Shown one piece after another: positions 61,250-64,000 of a stretch of DNA of 64,000 bases; position 1 is the first letter of the stretch, and every line of letters starts with the position of its first letter. The DNA comes from Hyaloscypha bicolor E. Its lineage: Eukaryota > Ascomycota > Leotiomycetes > Helotiales > Hyaloscyphaceae. A program made the position numbers and the translations under genes. The DNA is taken from assembly GCF_002865645.1 (NCBI RefSeq), contig NW_020194638.1, positions 744,001 through 808,000 on the forward strand. The letters are read 5' to 3'. Below the pieces are notes generated by a model. That model was not told where the DNA came from. It searched no databases and saw only the letters and a program-made list of their open reading frames with translations.

Positions 61250-61452
61250 GGATGAGTACAAAATCTGCAGTCAAAGCTCTATAAAGATATCGCATCATCT
61301 TTAGTGAGAATTGCGATCTCACAGCTAGAAACACAAGCAAGCCAGTGGATTTCTTTGACAAGTCGACTCTAGCAAACAAGCCTACAGCCCTCTCACCAAC
61401 TCTCGAAGTAAAGACCTTACCTTCGAAGAACAGCACCACGCAAACCTCCGCA

Positions 61453-62574
61453 ATGGAGCAAAGTACCCTCATCCGCCGAGGCGTCGGTCTCCGCGGCATA
61501 GACACTACGCTCGTCTCCCCAGGCTACACCCTAATTGCCCACCTCACTTCTCCTGGCGTTATTCGGCTCATCTCCACAGATGGAACTGAAGCGCACCGCT
61601 GGACTCTCCCCTTTCGCCCGGGTCGACATGCCCGCATCCTGCCAAACGGAAACCTAGCCTACAATGGCGTGCACCCCGACTCTCCCCGCCTGTTTCCCCT
61701 CTGGCAGAAATACAGGGGTGGGGTAATGATGCAGGTTGATCCCGCTGGAAATGTGGTTTCCGAACATCGAGATCCCATGGCCCACCATGATCAGCACCAC
61801 CTCGGCAACGGCGAAATACTCTATACAACGTTAGAAGCGCTTACGCCTGAACAAGCAGCCACCATCCCTGGAGGCATTCCGGACAGTGAGGCACCGGATG
61901 GGAAAGCGTATGCGGATTGCATCAAGCACGTTTCCTCCACCGGCTCGCTCCTCTGGTCATGGAAGGCTATCGAGCACCTGGATCCCAAACTCTTCCCTCT
62001 GCACCCTCATTACGCTCGCGAACACTGGCCTCTCATCAACTCCGTCTTCCCACTCAAGGATGGCAACATCCTCGCCTCTCTCCGCTCTGTATCCGCCGTC
62101 ATCATCATTGAGAGAGAAACAGGGAAGGTGATCTGGCACCTCGATGATTCAGTCCTCGCACAGCAACACTGTGCGTCCGAGCTCCCCAACGGCAACATCC
62201 TCATCTTCGACAACGGCACCTTCAGAAAAGGAGAATCCGCGACCTACTCCCGCGTCATCGAAGTCTCGCGCGCCTCTCGATCCATCGTCTGGCAATACAG
62301 GGATCCGCACCCGATGACGTTCTTCACGCCGTTCATGGGCGGCGCCCAGCGGTTGGGAAATGGGAATACGCTGATCACCGAAGCGGCGTTTGGTAGGGTG
62401 TTCGAGGTTACGAGGGAGGGCAGCTTGTGTTGGGAGTGGGTTAATGAGGAGTTTGCGGATTACAAGGGGCTGGGTGCTGAGGAGATTGAGGGGTTGTTTG
62501 ATTATCCTGCTAATGCGCTGTTCAGAGCGTATAAGTATACGCCAGAGGAGATTCCGTGGTTGGCGGAGAAATAG
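61453..62574 (+). CDS. Arylsulfotransferase (ASST)-like beta-propeller protein, 373 aa
   Basis: A single exon. The sequence GVGLRGIDTTLVSPGYTLIA followed by repeated blade-like units with the pattern LPNGNLAYNG, LGNGEILYT, LKDGNILASL, LPNGNILIFDNG and LGNGNTLITE resembles arylsulfotransferase-type (ASST-type) beta-propeller proteins. Bacterial ASSTs transfer sulfate between phenols; fungal relatives are largely uncharacterised, so the activity is uncertain. A conserved-looking HHDQHHLGNG may include the active-site histidine. No signal peptide is visible, unlike secreted bacterial enzymes. The frame is open upstream to a GTG at 61345, but the first ATG is at 61453, directly before the conserved part. 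It shares a promoter with the NCS1 permease, which suggests joint expression. Confidence 0.85.
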   Translation: MEQSTLIRRGVGLRGIDTTLVSPGYTLIAHLTSPGVIRLISTDGTEAHRWTLPFRPGRHARILPNGNLAYNGVHPDSPRLFPLWQKYRGGVMMQVDPAGNVVSEHRDPMAHHDQHHLGNGEILYTTLEALTPEQAATIPGGIPDSEAPDGKAYADCIKHVSSTGSLLWSWKAIEHLDPKLFPLHPHYAREHWPLINSVFPLKDGNILASLRSVSAVIIIERETGKVIWHLDDSVLAQQHCASELPNGNILIFDNGTFRKGESATYSRVIEVSRASRSIVWQYRDPHPMTFFTPFMGGAQRLGNGNTLITEAAFGRVFEVTREGSLCWEWVNEEFADYKGLGAEEIEGLFDYPANALFRAYKYTPEEIPWLAEK

Positions 62575-62736
62575 TTGGGCTGGGATTGGCGTTTGGGAAC
62601 TATAGAGATGTGAGGATAGTTGGAAACGTTTCTCTTTGGGATTAATAGACTTAGAATTAAGGTTTTGCTTTGAAACAATTGGATTACAATAAGTAAAGAC
62701 GCCGAACTCCTGGTTCCGTTTCTCCGAGTGCCATCA

Positions 62737-63767
62737 TTATTCGTCTCGGTTCAGTCCCTTGTCGTGATTAATATGATCCAACTCAATTATGCTCCGAATA
62801 CACCCACCTCTGGCGTCTTCCTTGATCTCTTCAAGATTTCGGCGCTTTAATATCTGCTCTTCCCACAGCCGGTTCAGATCCAGCTCTTCCTCCATGTACT
62901 CACTTATTCTAGTATCATCCCAAGGAAACACGTTACTCTTCTTCGCCGCTGCCCGTGCTACATCTAATCCTAGATCAGGCAATTCTCTAAAAAGATCACT
63001 CCACCGACTATACTCAGGATCCTCCACCCCATACTTCTCAAACGGATTCCTACAAGCCACAGACTCGGCAATAAATCTCTTGAGATTCGTCTCCTCGTCA
63101 CCGAGCCCGTAGATAAACCTCACACTGTCAACCGACGGCCACGCATTCGCCGCATTCCCATCCTGGCACCGAACGCGCCAGTCCTCCCAGACGATGAAAT
63201 TCTGGAACCCAGGCGCCTCCAGGAACCGGCCGAGCACCCACGCGTTTTCGCCAAAGTGCCGCGTGTCCGAGTGGATGACTTCGGCATCGAACGGCATGAG
63301 CCTGCCGTGTGTCATCCAGCACACGAACTCCGCGAACATGGCCGCGTCGACCTTGGGCAGGGAGAGCTGCTTGCTGTCCACGTCCTGCTCATCGTACAGC
63401 TCCTCGAGGTCGGCGAACTTGTTCCGGAAGAGCCCGGAATGGAGACCCAGCAGGAATTTATCCACATAGAAGGTCTTCTGGTTGGCTCCTACCGAGATGG
63501 GAATCTTTTCGCTCCATGGAGACGCTCTGTGTGGTGTTTTTTAATAAAAAAAGAATCGTGGATTTAATGGCATGGGTTTTATATGCGAGGCTGGCTGGCT
63601 TACCTGGCGACAATGTTTTTATGGACGATTAGCTTCTGCTCGCGCGCGCATTCAAACGCGCTTGCATGCCCGTACTCTTCTTCGCATGTACAGACAAATC
63701 TCACGTGTATTCTGTCCCCGTTGTCCTCTAGCCCGTTACTGGCGGCTTTCCTCTTCTTCGGTGGCAT
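62737..63767 (-). CDS. BTB/POZ-like domain protein, 317 aa
   Basis: Two exons: 63767-63604 and 63526-62737, with a 77-nt intron (GTAAGC..CAG) that yields KNIVAR then ASPWSEKIPISVGANQ. The start MPPKKRKAASNG resembles a nuclear localisation signal. The following HVRFVCTCEEEYGHAS, REQKLIVHKNIVARASPW, LPKVDAAMFAEFVCWMTHGR and LGDEETNLKRFIAESVACRN fit fungal BTB-like proteins, in which a short BTB fold mediates dimerisation or E3-ligase contact. The C-terminus is charged and probably helical (EEELDLNRLWEEQILKRR). The cellular role is unknown. It is convergent with the arylsulfotransferase-like gene, 162 bp apart. Confidence 0.82.
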
Positions 63768-64000
63768 GGTCCTGTATCTAATCGTTGCGAGAGATCCCCT
63801 TAGCCCGTTGAGTGACGGGGGTAATGTGTTGATGGAGCCGAAGAAGCTCCTTGATTGATTGATGGAAAATGGGAAGGAGAGGTCATGATCAGTCATTCGG
63901 GATTCATCGAGGCATCGCCAACCGCTAGGGCGATGCACAAGGCGCTTACTGTAAGATGTTCATAGGGGGGCTTAGCGAGCAGTAGCGAATGTTTGCAGGG

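Overview
The window is nuclear DNA of a filamentous ascomycete (Pezizomycotina; a Leotiomycetes-type fungus fits best, but this is inference). The evidence is intron-containing genes with short introns (45-77 nt, GT..AG, CTAAC/CTGAC-like branch sites), fungal-only families (Zn2Cys6 factors, NACHT-ankyrin proteins, fungal CorA-like proteins) and AT-rich, TpA-rich blocks that look like repeat-induced point mutation (RIP). Gene models were built by joining frames at splice sites by eye; total coding length and phase agree for every intact model.

Left third (1-18 kb): gene-poor. One intact gene, a 388-aa Zn2Cys6 factor at 4.8-6.1 kb, sits among decayed fragments: a 2EXR-like remnant near 0.7-1.3 kb, weak unidentified coding remnants near 8-9 kb and 13-14.8 kb, and a 598-bp hAT-type non-autonomous transposon at 15.3-15.9 kb with an exact 8-bp target duplication.

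Middle (18-38 kb): a pirin with an unusual hydrophobic N-terminus, a decayed fungal CorA-like transporter, a complete MOSC-domain protein whose first exon is only 15 nt, a tiny cysteine-rich protein of 54 aa, a gene-free stretch of about 6 kb, and a large Vip1/Asp1 inositol-pyrophosphate kinase gene.

Accessory island (38.2-50.0 kb), set between two conserved genes (vip1 and utp21): a NACHT NTPase gene with an altered P-loop and a frameshift; a 2,2-dialkylglycine-decarboxylase-like gene split after codon 10 by a 670-bp transposon with 40-bp perfect inverted ends and a 6-bp target duplication; a decayed FAD-dependent monooxygenase; and an intact seven-exon NACHT-ankyrin protein of 1080 aa whose P-loop lies on a 25-nt exon.

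Right part (50-64 kb): utp21 (rRNA processing), a type II membrane glycosyltransferase, then a compact apparent module: a Zn2Cys6 factor, an NCS1 permease (convergent with it, 37 bp apart) and an arylsulfotransferase-like protein transcribed divergently from the permease. Their 518-bp shared promoter carries five CCGCGG sites and two copies of CGGCATGCCG inside an 18-bp inverted repeat, a credible binding array for the neighbouring factor. A BTB-like protein gene closes the window. No tRNA, rRNA or CRISPR array was recognised.
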